Shown here: piece by piece, positions 39,925 to 51,317 of the stretch
How the letters are laid out: every line of letters begins with the position of its first letter
Numbering within the stretch: the first letter of the stretch is position 1
Assembly: GCA_016718345.1 (NCBI GenBank)
Contig: JADKDN010000004.1
Coordinates: 124,001-188,000 of the forward strand
Length of the DNA stretch: 64,000 nt
Direction: 5' to 3'
Source of the DNA: Flavobacterium sp.
GTDB lineage: Bacteria > Bacteroidota > Bacteroidia > Flavobacteriales > Flavobacteriaceae
The notes under the pieces: generated by a model
What the model was told of the DNA's origin: nothing
Seen by the model: the letters and a program-made list of their open reading frames with translations, nothing else
Database searches by the model: none
Translations under genes and position numbers: made by a program

Positions 39925-41378
39925 TTACAAACTAGGCAAATCTCCATTTCCTTTTGTAGGCAAATTAGAATAACCCATCAAATATAGATCGACCTGTCTT
40001 GCTGCCTCACGACCTTCAGAAATAGCCCAAACAATTAACGATTGTCCTCTGCGCATATCACCAGCTGTAAAGATGTTAGGAACATTGGTTTGATAATTGT
40101 TTGCTTTATAATTATTTCTAGCATCTATCTCAAGTCCTAATTGTTCACTCAAAGTCTTTTCAGGCCCAGTAAATCCTAGTGCTAACAATGCTAATTCGCA
40201 TGGCCAAATTTTTTCAGTATTTGGTTTTTCTATCAACTCTGGTCTTTGACCCGGTTTCATTTTCCATTCCACTTCAACTGTTTTTAAGCCGGTAAGTTCT
40301 CCTTTTTCATTGGCAATAAACTCTTTAGTATTGATTAACCAATTTCTATCGCAACCTTCTTCATGTGAAGATGAGGTTTTCAGTTGTAAAGGCCAAAAAG
40401 GCCAAGGAGTAGTTTCACTTCTTCCAACGGGTGGTTTAGGTAAGATTTCAAAATTGGTAACCGATTTTGCACCGTGACGGTTTGAAGTCCCCACACAATC
40501 AGATCCAGTATCACCACCACCAATGACAATTACGTTTTTGCCAGTAGCTTTTACTTGGTTATCAATTTTTTCTCCGTATAAAACTTTTGTCTGTTGGGAA
40601 AGGAAATCCATTGCTTGAACTACGCCTTTGCTTTCTATTCCTTTGGTAGGCAAACTTCTTCTTTCAGTAGCTCCACCACACAAAACGATTGAATCAAAGG
40701 CTTTTAATTCGTCAACGCTAAAGTTTACTCCAACATTCACATTCGTTTTAAAAGTAATTCCTTCAGCTTCTAAAATAGCAATACGTCTATCAATAATGGC
40801 TTTTTCCAATTTAAAATTAGGAATTCCGTAGCGCAATAATCCTCCAATAGCATTATCTCTCTCAAAAACGGTAACAGTATGTCCAGCACGATTCAATTGT
40901 TGAGCTGCTGCTAAACCAGCTTTATCTGATCCTACAACCGCAACAGTTTTTCCTGTGCGAGTTTGTGGAGGTTGTGGTTTTATCCAGCCTTCAGCAAAAC
41001 CTCTTTCAATGATGCTTTTTCGATATTTTCAATAGCTACGGGTTCTGCAATAATACCTAACACACATGATTTTTCGCATGGAGCTGGGCATAAGCGACCC
41101 GTAAATTCAGGAAAATTGTTAGTTGATTGCAAAATTTCTAGGGCACTTTGCCATTCTTCTTGATGCACCATATCATTAAAATCAGGAATTAAATTCCCTA
41201 ATGGACATCCGCTATGGCAAAATGGAATTCCACAATCCATACATCGAGAACCTTGCTCTTTTATCTTATCTTTTGATAAAGGAATTGTAAATTCATTATA
41301 ATTTTTTACACGTTCAAGAACAGCTACATTTTCTTCGTCTGTTCTAGTATATTCTTTAAATCCACCTATCTTTCCCAT
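39925..41378 (-). CDS. gltD: Glutamate synthase small subunit (one frameshift)
   Basis: GltD is the FAD/iron-sulfur subunit that feeds NADPH electrons to GltB. The N-terminal part (MGKIGGFKEYTRTDEENV) has the two cysteine clusters CMDCGIPFCHSGCPLGN and GRLCPAPCEKSCVL for [4Fe-4S] centres. After a frameshift near 40980 the sequence continues TGKTVAVVGSDKAGLAAAQQ, LLRYGIPNFKLEKAI and NVIVIGGGDTGSDCVGTSNR. FAGDMRRGQSLIVWAISEGR closes the FAD domain. Repaired length is ~484 residues, the usual size. It starts two bases after the gltB stop, so the two are cotranscribed. The break is probably a sequence error. Confidence 0.95.
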
Positions 41379-41380
41379 AA

Positions 41381-44300
41381 CTATTGTGCTATAAGTTCTT
41401 CTATTTGCTTTTCTTCTGCTAATCTTTTCAATGCTTTTTTGTAATCTGTTGGCATTACTTTTATGAAATGTTTTACATTATTGTCCCAATCGGCTAAAAT
41501 TCTTTTTGCTAAAGGACTGTTGGTATACATTGAATGATTTTTTACTAAACGTTTTAATTTAGTGATATCTTCTTCTTCTAATGGATCAAAAGCAACCATT
41601 TCCATATTGCATAATGTTGCATCAAATTTCTTGGCTGTGTCATACACATAAGCAACACCTCCACTCATACCCGCAGCAAAATTTCTTCCAGTTTTTCCAA
41701 GGATGACCACAGTACCACCAGTCATATATTCACATCCATGGTCACCAACGCCTTCGACAACAGCGGTTGCTCCAGAATTACGTACACAAAAACGTTCACC
41801 AGCCATACCATTGATGTAAGCTTCTCCAGTAATTGCCCCATAAAGAGCAACGTTTCCAATAATGATGTTTTCTTCTGGTTTGAAAGTGGCAGTAGGAGGA
41901 ACTTTTATAATCAATTTTCCACCTGAAAGTCCTTTTCCTAAATAGTCGTTGCAATTTCCATGAATTTTAAATGACAATCCATTGGTTGCAAAAGCACCGA
42001 AACTTTGACCCGCTGAACCTTCAAAGTCTACTAATATAGTATCTTCTGGAAGTCCTTGATCTCCATATATTTTTGAAATTTCATTACTTAAAATAGCACC
42101 TACAGAGCGATCTGTATTTTTAATTTTAAAGGTAACTCTTGTTCTTTCTTTTCTGTAAATAGAAGGTATAGCCGCTTTGATTATGTCAAAATCAAGTACA
42201 TGTTCTAAAGCGTGGTCTTGCGTTGTGGTATTATGATTTGGAACTGTTTTGGCTTTTTCTGGTTTGTATAAAATGGTAGATAAATCTAATCCACTCGCTT
42301 TATAATGTTTGATCGCTTTGTTTACATTCAATTTTTGAGATTGGCCTACCATTTCTTTTAGTGTTCTGAATCCTAACTGAGCCATAATTGCTCTTAATTC
42401 TTCTGCTATGAAATACATGAAGTTAATGACATGTTCAGGTGTTCCTTTGAAATTCTTTCTTAATTCAGGATCTTGAGTTGCAATACCAACTGGACAGGTA
42501 TTTAAGTGACAAGCTCTCATCATAATACAACCAGATGCTACCAATGGAGCTGTTGCAAAACCAAATTCTTCAGCACCTAATAGAGCAGCAATAGCTACGT
42601 CACGACCTGTTTTTAACTGTCCGTCACACTCTAATACTACACGACTTCTTAAATCATTTAAGATTAAGGTTTGTTGTGCTTCTGCTAATCCAAGTTCCCA
42701 CGGAATTCCAGTATGTTGTAAAGAGGTTAATGGAGCAGCACCTGTTCCACCATCGTATCCTGAAATTAGAATTACATCGGCTTTTGCTTTAGCAACACCC
42801 GCTGCAATGGTTCCAACTCCTACTTCAGAAACTAATTTTACATTGATTCTTGCTTCACGATTGGCATTTTTTAAGTCAAATATCAATTGTGATAAATCCT
42901 CAATGGAATAAATATCGTGATGTGGAGGAGGAGAAATCAATCCAACGTAAGGTGTTGAATTTCTGGTTGCTGCAATCCACGGCACTACTTTTTCACCAGG
43001 TAACTGACCACCTTCACCAGGTTTTGCTCCTTGGGCCATTTTGATTTGTATTTCTTTGGCATTGGTCAAGTAATTGATTGAAACTCCAAATCGACCGGAA
43101 GCTACTTGCTTGATGGCACTGTTTCTAGAATCTCCATTCAATTCTTTTTGAAAACGTCTTTTGTCTTCTCCACCTTCTCCAGAGTTGCTTTTTCCACCAA
43201 TTCGGTTCATAGCAATAGCTAAATTTTCATGAGCTTCTTGGCTAATAGAACCGTAGGACATGGCTCCTGTTTTGAATTTTTTTACAATTTCTGTCCAAGG
43301 TTCTACTTCATCAATGGAGATTGGATCTAGATTATTAAATTCAAATAATCCTCGGATAGTCATTAGATTTTTACTCTGATTGTTAACCATGTCGGAGTAT
43401 TCCTTATAACTTTCAGGACTGTTCAATCGAACAGCTTGTTGCAATTTTGAGATAGTAGTTGGATTAAACATGTGTTTTTCCCCATTTCTTCGCCATCTAT
43501 AAATTCCACCTATTTCAAGTGGCAGTAAACTAGCCACTTTTGCATTTGGAAATGCTTTTTGATGTCTTTTCTTAACTTCTTTTTCAATTTCCATTAGACC
43601 AATCCCTTCAATACGGGATGGAGTGTAAGGGAAATATTTAGATGTAAAAGTTTTGTTTAAACCCAAAATCTCGAATATTTGGGCAGCTCTATAAGAATGT
43701 AAGGTAGAGATACCAATTTTATTCATGATTTTAATAATTCCTTTAGCTATAGCTTTATTAAAATTTTTAATAGCATAATCTGCATTCACATTTGTTATAA
43801 AGCCTTGATTTACTTGGTCGTAAATAATTTCGTTAACCATGTAAGGATTTATTGCACTGGCACCGTATCCAAAAAGTAAGGCAAAATGATGCGGTTCTCT
43901 TGGTTCAGCAGATTCAATTATGATTCCAAATTTGGAACGCGCTTTTAGAATATTTAAAGAATGATGGATGTAAGAACAAGCTAGTAGCATCGGAATTGGT
44001 GCCATTTTTTCACTAACACCTCTATCAGAGAGGATAACAATGTTGCAACCTTCTTCTGAAACGGCTTTAAAAGTAGCTTGAACACATTTTTCAAGTGCTC
44101 GTTCAAGGCCATTAACTCCTTTCTTGATTTCGTATAAAGTAGAAATAGTAACTGATTTAAAATCAGCATGATTGATATTTCTTATTTTATCTAAATCTTC
44201 ATTAGAAATTACTGGATTTTGAATTTTTAATTTTTTACAATGTTCAGGAACAATATCAAAAATGTTATAATCACCACCAATGGCTAAACTAATGTCAGTA

Positions 44301-45902
44301 ATTATTTCTTCACGAATACCATCTAAAGGAGGGTTGGTAACTTGAGCAAATAATTGTTTGAAATAATTATATAAAAGTTGTGGTTGATCAGATAAAACAG
44401 CTAGAGGTGTGTCGTTACCCATTGAGCTTATCGCCTCCGCACCACTAGAACCCATAGGGTCTATAATTGTTTTTAAATCTTCTATAGTGTAACCAAACAA
44501 ACGTTGTCTGGTTTCAAAATCTACATTTTCAGTTGGAATTGCGTTGTCGGTGTATGGAATTTTTGCTAACTGTAATAGGTTTTCATCCAACCATTTTTTG
44601 TAAGGGCGTTTGGTAACAACAGAATTTTTTACTTCATCATCTTCTATAATACGTCCCTCATTCATATCAACCAAGAACATTTTCCCGGGTTCTAGTCGAC
44701 CGTGTTGTACAACATCTTCAGGGTTAACATCCAAAACTCCAATTTCAGAGGACATAATTACGAAGCCACTTTTTGTAAGGGTATATCTTGAAGGACGTAA
44801 ACCATTTCTGTCTAACAGAGCACCAATTACATTTCCATCTGTAAACGGAATAGAAGCTGGACCATCCCAAGGTTCCATGATGCAGGCATTGTATTCATAG
44901 AACGCTTTTTTGTCTTCGGACATGGTTTGATGTTTTTCCCAAGCTTCAGGTACTACCATCATCATTGCTTCAGGTAATGAACGACCAGTCATTAATAATA
45001 ACTCAACAACCATATCCATGGAAGCTGAATCCGATTTACCTTCCAATACAATTGGGAATAATTTTTTGATATCATCACCAAAAACATCACTTTTCATCAA
45101 TTCTTCTCTGGCACGCATTCTGTTGATGTTACCACGAAGTGTATTGATTTCTCCATTGTGACACATATATCTGAAAGGTTGTGCCAATTCCCAAGAAGGG
45201 AAAGTATTGGTCGAGAATCGTTGATGTACTAATGCTAATCTAGTTACTAAATCGGTATCCAATAAATCGGTATAATATCTGCTAATGTCTTCTGGCATCA
45301 ACAATCCTTTGTATATAATAGTTGTAGTAGAAAAACTTGAAAAATAGAAGCGGTGGCTTTCAGAAATTCTGGATTTAATAACTTCTTGTTCTGCAATTTT
45401 TCTAGCAGCAAACATTTTAGCGTTGAATTGTTGCTCAGTCAAATCCAAACCATTTTTACCAACGAAAACTTGTTTTATTGTTGGCTCTTTTTCGGCGGCT
45501 ATTTGTCCTAAATTTGAAACATCAACAGGGACATCTCTCCATCCTAGAAGTTGTAAATTTTGATTTTTCAGTGCCGTTTCAAAAGTAGTTTTACAAAAAT
45601 CAATTTGATTCTTTGATTTTGGTAAAAAAACCATTCCTACACCATATTCTCTGGGTTCGGGTAATTCAAAATCACACACTTTTTTAAAAAAATCATGAGG
45701 GATATCGAAAAGAATTCCTGCACCATCTCCAGTTCTGCCATCAGAGCTAACGGCTCCACGGTGCTCTAATTTTATTAAGATATCAAGTGCTTTGTGAATA
45801 ATATCATTAGACTTAATTCCATTCAAATTGCAAATAAAACCTGCACCACAGTTATCGTGTTCAAATTCTGGCAAATAAAAGGCCTTGTTCTTCTATTTTC
45901 AT
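41381..45902 (-). CDS. gltB: Glutamate synthase large subunit (frameshift near start)
   Basis: A ~1,506-residue GltB that transfers the glutamine amide to 2-oxoglutarate. The start at 45902 gives MKIEEQGL, then a frameshift in the CCTTTTA run near 45878, then LPEFEHDNCGAGFICNLNG. The cysteine of DNCGAGF is the amidotransferase nucleophile exposed after propeptide cleavage. The FMN synthase domain has GEGGEDKRRFQKELNGDSRN, GAKPGEGGQLPGEKV and SPPPHHDIYSIEDLSQLI. Iron-sulfur cysteines are in GCIMMRACHLNTCPVGIATQ. The C-terminal beta-helix repeats GG.. and GNVALYGAITGEAYINGMAG are present. The remaining ~4.5 kb is free of breaks. gltD follows two bases downstream. Confidence 0.97.
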
Positions 45903-45918
45903 TCTTAATAATTTTTTA

Positions 45919-45926
45919 CAAAATTA
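45919..45926 (-). promoter_or_regulatory. Candidate -7 box for gltBD
   Basis: On the minus strand TAATTTTG fits TAnnTTTG, 16 bases before the gltB start at 45902. The -33 element is unclear. Confidence 0.45.
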
Positions 45927-46222
45927 AAGATTTCGTAACATATAATGAATTTTAAAGTCTTAAATGGTCTATTTTTGCAATAATGACAATATTGGCTATC
46001 AAAAATAATGATAATGATAGTTTAATAAGCTTGAATTGCTTAATTGATAAAAAATCGTGGCAAAACCTAGCTCTAAACATATAATTTTATCTGGTATCGA
46101 CTCCGAAAGAGAAATATAACAAATTAGTAACTATTTTTTATATTATCATTTTTAATACTTGTCTAACAATAAATTTACATCATAATAAATTGAAAAATAA
46201 TTTTTGTTAATCTTAATTTTGT

Positions 46223-46230
46223 TATTTTTG
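46223..46230 (+). promoter_or_regulatory. Candidate -7 box for sucC
   Basis: TATTTTTG fits TAnnTTTG, 31 bases before the sucC ATG. A TTTTTG element lies about 16 bases upstream, somewhat closer than the usual ~19. Confidence 0.5.
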
Positions 46231-46261
46231 TGACACTTTAAAAAAGTCAAAAATTTCAAAC

Positions 46262-47455
46262 ATGGATATACACGAATACCAAGGAAAAGAGATATTAGCC
46301 AGTTATGGTGTGAAGGTTCAGAGAGGTTATGTAGCTAACAACTCTATTGAGGCGATAGCTGCTGCAAAAAAATTAACTGCTGAAACAGGAACAGGATGGC
46401 ACGTTATAAAAGCGCAAGTTCATGCTGGCGGAAGAGGAAAAGGAGGGGGAGTTAAATTAGCTAAAAATTTGCAACAGGTAGAAGAGTTAGCGGAGCAAAT
46501 TATAGGTATGCAATTGATTACGCCTCAAACTTCTGCTGAGGGGAAAAAAGTACACAAGGTTTTAGTCGCTGAAGATGTATATTATCCGGGAGAAAGTGAG
46601 ACTTCAGAATTTTATATGTCAGTTCTTCTAAACAGGAGTCGTGGTCGTAATATGATTATGTATTCTACAGAAGGAGGAATGGATATTGAAGAAGTAGCAG
46701 AGCATACACCACACTTGATTTTTACAGAAGAAATAGATCCTACTACAGGTTTATTGGGTTTTCAAGCAAGAAGAATAGCATTCAATCTAGGGCTTTCTGG
46801 AAATGCTTTTAAAGAAATGACGCAATTTGTGACCGCTTTGTACGATGCTTACATTGGTTCTGATGCATCAATGTTCGAAATCAATCCTGTTTTGAAAACA
46901 TCCGATAATAAAATTATAGCTGTTGATGCCAAAGTAAATTTAGACGATAACGCTTTATACAGACATCCTAAATTAGCAGAAATGCGTGATGTGCGCGAAG
47001 AAAATCAAATTGAGGTAGAAGCTAAAGAGGCAGGTTTAAATTATGTAGATCTTGATGGAACGGTTGGTTGTATGGTGAATGGAGCAGGTCTTGCAATGGC
47101 AACGATGGATTTAATTAAATATGCTGGTTTTGAACCTGCAAATTTCCTAGATGTAGGTGGAACTGCTGATGCAAAACGTGTAGAATTAGCTTTTAGAATT
47201 ATCCTTAAAGATCCAAATGTAAAAGCTATTTTGATTAATATTTTTGGAGGAATTGTTCGTTGTGATAGAGTAGCACAAGGTGTTGTAGATGCCTACAAGA
47301 ATATGGGTGATGCTATAAAAGTTCCAATTATTGTTCGTCTACAAGGTACAAATGCAGAAATAGCAAAAGAATTAATAGACAATTCAGGAATGCCAATTTT
47401 GTCAGCAGTAGAATTCCAAGAAGCTGCAGACCAAGTAAAGATTGCTTTGAAATAA
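46262..47455 (+). CDS. sucC: Succinyl-CoA synthetase beta subunit (ADP-forming)
   Basis: A 397-residue SucC, the normal length. With SucD it makes ATP from succinyl-CoA in the TCA cycle; no sucD is next to it here. The ATP-grasp part starts MDIHEYQGKEILASYGV and includes VHAGGRGKGGGVKLAKN and SMFEINPVLK. The C-terminal ligase domain has VNGAGLAMATMDLIKYAG, EPANFLDVGGTADAKRVE and NIFGGIVRCDRVAQGVVDA. The frame is intact. It is transcribed divergently from gltB and ended by a strong terminator, so it is probably monocistronic. Confidence 0.97.
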   Translation: MDIHEYQGKEILASYGVKVQRGYVANNSIEAIAAAKKLTAETGTGWHVIKAQVHAGGRGKGGGVKLAKNLQQVEELAEQIIGMQLITPQTSAEGKKVHKVLVAEDVYYPGESETSEFYMSVLLNRSRGRNMIMYSTEGGMDIEEVAEHTPHLIFTEEIDPTTGLLGFQARRIAFNLGLSGNAFKEMTQFVTALYDAYIGSDASMFEINPVLKTSDNKIIAVDAKVNLDDNALYRHPKLAEMRDVREENQIEVEAKEAGLNYVDLDGTVGCMVNGAGLAMATMDLIKYAGFEPANFLDVGGTADAKRVELAFRIILKDPNVKAILINIFGGIVRCDRVAQGVVDAYKNMGDAIKVPIIVRLQGTNAEIAKELIDNSGMPILSAVEFQEAADQVKIALK

Positions 47456-47482
47456 AAGTATCTATAAATTTTATATGTTACT

Positions 47483-47510
47483 AAAATCCTGAATGAAAAT
47501 TCAGGATTTT
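47483..47510 (+). terminator. Terminator after sucC
   Basis: 12-bp stem AAAATCCTGAAT / ATTCAGGATTTT with a GAAA loop and a T-run. Its arms nearly match the terminator at 49944-49972. Confidence 0.9.
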
Positions 47511-47625
47511 TTGTTTACAATGGGTTGAGATAACCTCAAAGTTTTAAATTTTAAGTTGAAAAGTTTCATCTGTATTTTTTAGTATTTTAGCCAATATTTT
47601 AAACAACCCTATTTCTCTTTAGATA

Positions 47626-48989
47626 ATGAATAAAATCAATTTTTTGACCAAAAGGATAGATCTAACAATTGTATTTGTCTCGATGATAATGATGCTGATT
47701 GTTTTGACTTTACCTTTTAAAGCAAAACCTTTTGGCGATATTACTTTTCACGAAGAATCAAAGAATTTAGCATTATTTATTAAAGGAAAAGTTTCTTTCA
47801 ACAAAGTTGCAATTACCGCTGCTCCGGGACCAATTATTTTTTACACTCCTGCTTATTTACTAGCTCCTTCAGATGCAACTGACAATCAATTGTGGGTGTA
47901 TGGCGTCATATTTACTTCAATTATCATTACTATAAGTTTACTTCTTATTTTTAGAATAGGAACTAGTTTCTTTTCCAAAGAAATAGGTCTTTTAAGCATT
48001 TTACTTTTTTTTATTTTTCCGATACATTGTTACTATTCCTTGGGAATATTGGCAGAAGCTCCAGCTTTTTTCTCACTAACTCTAGCACTATATGGTTGGA
48101 CAATTGCATACAATCAACCAAGAAAAAAATTAGGTTGGTTATAATGACACTTGGAATTCTATTTTTAATATTAAATAGACCAAATGCAATGTTACTTTTA
48201 GGTTTGGGTTTTGTAGTGATTCTGTATTCTTTTTTCAGAAATAAATCGTTTTTCTCAATATATGGTAAGAAAATGGGAATTACTTTTTTGAGTGTAGGAG
48301 TTTTAGGGTTTTGTATTTTGCAATTGACAAAAAACATTACCGGAAATAAATCAGCTACTAATCAAGATACACTTTTGTATTATGTTATGCATGAAGGACG
48401 ATTTCAATTTAGAGAAGAACCTTTTGATTTTCGTTATTGGAGCACTTCTACAAGGCCAGATAGTAAAGATTTTAATGATTGGAAAAAAAGTATTCAACAT
48501 CTATCAGTTGATATGAAAACTACAAATCGTTCCTATAGTGAAGTTTACAAGGAGTTTTTGGTAGATGATGCTGTACGACATCCTTTTTGGTTTACAAGAC
48601 AGTTTTTAATTAAATGTGGTTACGGACATCTTTATTTCATTAATAGTATTCAACCAGAAAACTTCAGTATGGGACCGTTCAAAGGCGCATTCGGATATTG
48701 GATGTTCATGTTTATAATTAATTGTGTTAATTTAATTATTTTAGCTGGAGCATTAATTTTTGTATTCAAAGAAAAAGAATTAATTCGCTACTGGATATTT
48801 TGGGGAATCGTACTTTCTTTACTTATTTTTCATGGATTAACCTATATGGAACCTAGATATATTTTTCCTTCGCGAGTGGCACTCTATTTAATGAGTGCTG
48901 CGGGTTTGTATCGAATTCAATGGATACAGAAAAATGTAAATAAAATGACCGCTTTTATGTTTCCTGTTTCAAATTCTATTACAGTATGA
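47626..48989 (+). CDS. GT-C membrane glycosyltransferase, PMT/ArnT-like (one frameshift)
   Basis: About 454 residues repaired, with roughly ten membrane segments. The first extracytoplasmic loop carries an acidic motif (FGDITFHEESKNLALF) in the position of the catalytic Asp/Glu of GT-C enzymes that use lipid-linked sugars. A frameshift near 48140 lies after YNQPRKKLGW, and the next frame continues VIMTLGILFLILNRPNAMLL. The C-terminal soluble/membrane part has HGLTYMEPRYIFPSRVALYL, like other members of the dolichol/undecaprenyl-phosphate-mannose family. The stop overlaps the ATG of a GT2 gene by four bases (ATGA), and that enzyme probably makes its lipid-linked donor. Confidence 0.72.
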
Positions 48990-49941
48990 GTGTAAATCTA
49001 AAACCCACAATTGGAATAATTTCACCTTGCTACAATGAGGAACAAGTTTTGAATGAAACAACTCGTCAACTGCAGGATTTAATAGAACATTTAGTAAACA
49101 AGGAAATCATTTCCAATAAAAGCTTTGTAGCCTTTGTAGACGACGGAAGTAAAGATGCTACTTGGAAAATTATTGAAGAAAAGGCACATCAAAACAAGCA
49201 CATTAAAGGACTAAAATTAGCTGGAAATGTAGGACATCAAAAAGCTCTTTTAGCGGGTTTACTCACTTTCAATGAAGATACAGATGCATTAATTTCAATT
49301 GATGCTGATTTGCAGGACGATATCAGCATTATTGAAGAAATGATTGAGAAATATAAATCAGGAGCGGATATTGTTTATGGTGTGAGAAAAGCAAGAGTTT
49401 CTGATACTTTTTTTAAAAGAAATACAGCATTGTTTTTTTATTTTTTAATGAAGAAAATGAAAACCAATGTTATTGATGATCATGCCGATTATAGATTGTG
49501 CAGCAATAGAGTGATTAAAGCTCTTTCTGATTTTAACGAAGTCAATCTATTTCTTAGAGGGATTATACCCTCTATGGGTTTCAACAAAGAAATTATATAT
49601 TAAAATAGATTGGAACGCTTTGCTGGTGAATCCAAATATCCATTGCGGAAAATGCTTTCATTCGCCTGGAACGGTATTACCTCATTCAGTAATTATCCAC
49701 TTAAATTGGTAAGTGCTATAGGATTTATTATCTTTTTGTTTGCGTGCTTTTGAGCGTGTATGCAATTGCTGCAATCTACACAGGCGATGTAGTTCCTGGT
49801 TGGTTGTCAACAGTGTTGCCTATGTATTTCTTAGGTGGAATTCAATTATTTTGTTTCGGAATCATTGGTGAGTACATTGGGAAAATATATTCTGAAGTCA
49901 AACAACGCCCACGTTATATTATAGACAAAAGAATAGATTAA
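48986..49941 (+). CDS. GT2 polyprenyl-phosphate glycosyltransferase, GtrB/DPM1-like (frameshifted)
   Basis: About 318 residues repaired. The GT-A domain shows TIGIISPCYNEEQVL, FVDDGSKDATWKII and ISIDADLQDDISII, the nucleotide-sugar motifs of the DPM1/GtrB family. YRLCSNRVIKALSDFNE and NLFLRGIIPSMGF follow. A stop at 49603 and a shift then give RLERFAGESKYPLRKMLSFA, with two C-terminal membrane helices (SVYAIAAIYTGDVVPGWLST, LPMYFLGGIQLFCFGIIG). A second frame change lies near 49740. Such enzymes load a sugar onto undecaprenyl phosphate, matching the upstream GT-C partner with which it overlaps by four bases. A terminator follows. Confidence 0.85.
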
Positions 49942-49943
49942 AT

Positions 49944-49972
49944 AAAAATCCTGAATTAAGTTCAGGATTTTT
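49944..49972. terminator. Convergent terminator between the GT2 and DUF1456 genes
   Basis: 12-bp stem AAAAATCCTGAA / TTCAGGATTTTT, loop TTAAG. It overlaps the last codons of the DUF1456 gene on the minus strand and can serve both genes. Confidence 0.88.
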
Positions 49973-50420
49973 TGTTCTTTCCATTATTGAATTTCACCTT
50001 TTCAACCACCTGAATTTTAGGAGCAGTTTTTTTGTTTTTTGAATTGAAAGCCGGTTTGGCTGAACTCCGTTCGTTCTTTTTAAAATCAGTCTTAGGTTTA
50101 AACTCCACTTTAGGTTTTTCACCCGTTGGTGTTTTCTTAAATTCTTTTGGTTTTGCTTCCGCTCGATGAATTGCGATGACGTCATTTGGGTTTTTAGGAT
50201 TTTCTTTTGTGCCTCTCAAATGAATGACCAAACCATTCAAAAAATTACGCAACACTTGGTCACCACATTCCATGTAATTGGGATGGTCTTGATTGCGAAA
50301 AAAGTTTCCAATTTCGCCTTTTGACATTCTAAAATCTACTAATTCTAGGATTTCAATTATTTGGTCGTCACGAAGCATTAAAGCTACTCTGAGTTTTTTG
50401 AAAATATCGTTGTTGTTCAT
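49962..50420 (-). CDS. DUF1456 family protein
   Basis: A 152-residue protein. Residues 1-70 are the DUF1456 core: NNNDIFKKLRVALMLRDDQI, FRMSKGEIGNFFRNQDHPNY and CGDQVLRNFLNGLVIHLRGT. The rest is a lysine-rich, low-complexity tail (KPKEFKKTPTGEKPKVEFKP) that is probably disordered and may bind nucleic acid. The function of DUF1456 (YehS-type) proteins is not settled. The gene converges with the GT2 gene, and its 3' end forms one arm of their shared terminator. The frame is intact. Confidence 0.85.
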   Translation of the reverse strand: MNNNDIFKKLRVALMLRDDQIIEILELVDFRMSKGEIGNFFRNQDHPNYMECGDQVLRNFLNGLVIHLRGTKENPKNPNDVIAIHRAEAKPKEFKKTPTGEKPKVEFKPKTDFKKNERSSAKPAFNSKNKKTAPKIQVVEKVKFNNGKNKKS

Positions 50421-50453
50421 TTTTACTGTATTTTAGATAAGATGTATTCTAAC

Positions 50454-51260
50454 TTAATTGAGCCAAAGATACGCTTTTACAAAACCATCTCTCCATAATT
50501 TTTCATTGTGTTGGCCTCCTTTAATAACTACTTTTTTATTAAGCTTCATGCAATCGCAACGTTTAGTGTTTACAATGTATTCAATTTTATTGAGATCCGC
50601 AATCATATCAGCGTCACCTTCATTGTCACCACAAAGGAAATAGATTTTTGCTTTTAGATTTTTTGTATTCTCTGTCAATTCAAAGATTTCTTTTCTATTA
50701 ATCCAAAAGGCTGGTGAAAAAACTCCTACTTTCCCAAAAACTTCTGGATATTTCAAAATGGCATAAAAAGACGTTAATCCGCCTAAAGAACTTCCCATAA
50801 TCATGGTGTTTTTGGCATTCGTTTTAGTTCGGTATTTTTTATCAATTTCAGGTTTTAGGGTTTTGACAATAAACTCGAGATAACTATCTGCTTTTCCACC
50901 ACCGTATTTTTCATTTTTGTAAGGTGTTAATTCTTCTAATCGCTTTGCATTTCCGTGCTCAATTCCAACTACGATGACCTGCGCATTCAAGCTATCTAGT
51001 TTTTCATCAACATTCCATTCCCCAACATAAGATGTTTTAGCATCAAATAAATTTTGTGCATCATGCATGTAAATGACAGGATATTTTTTGGTTGAAGTAG
51101 CGTAATCTTTCGGTAAATACAACCAAATTTTTCTAGACGTGTCTAATGGTGATGCGTTAATAGTAAAAGTAGTAACTTGTTTTGATGCGGTACTTTCTTG
51201 AGCATCAACTTCAAAAACCGAAAGAAATAGCAAAACGAACAGTACAATTTTTTGAATCAT
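50454..51260 (-). CDS. Secreted alpha/beta-hydrolase esterase (esterase D/Fes-like)
   Basis: A 268-residue exported hydrolase (signal peptide MIQKIVLFVLLFLSVFEVDAQ). The nucleophile serine is in MIMGSSLGGLTSFYA. The acid is likely in CGDNEGDADM and the histidine in KGGQHNEKLW. The N-terminal part reads WLYLPKDYATSTKKYPVIYM followed by HDAQNLFDAKTSYVGEW, typical of the putative-esterase family that includes Fes/IroE and esterase D. The substrate cannot be told; no iron-siderophore genes lie nearby. It is read from the minus strand, divergent from the TerB-like gene at 51318. The frame is intact. Confidence 0.82.
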   Translation of the reverse strand: MIQKIVLFVLLFLSVFEVDAQESTASKQVTTFTINASPLDTSRKIWLYLPKDYATSTKKYPVIYMHDAQNLFDAKTSYVGEWNVDEKLDSLNAQVIVVGIEHGNAKRLEELTPYKNEKYGGGKADSYLEFIVKTLKPEIDKKYRTKTNAKNTMIMGSSLGGLTSFYAILKYPEVFGKVGVFSPAFWINRKEIFELTENTKNLKAKIYFLCGDNEGDADMIADLNKIEYIVNTKRCDCMKLNKKVVIKGGQHNEKLWRDGFVKAYLWLN

Positions 51261-51317
51261 AACAAGAATTTTGGGAATTACTTTTAAAACAATATTTTAG
51301 CTAAAAATAAGAATTTC

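Larger units (their letters stand above)
45903..46261. other. Divergent gltB-sucC control region
   Basis: 359 AT-rich bases without a gene. It holds the candidate gltB -7 box (45919-45926, minus) and the candidate sucC -7 box (46223-46230, plus). Nothing else is supported. Confidence 0.5.
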
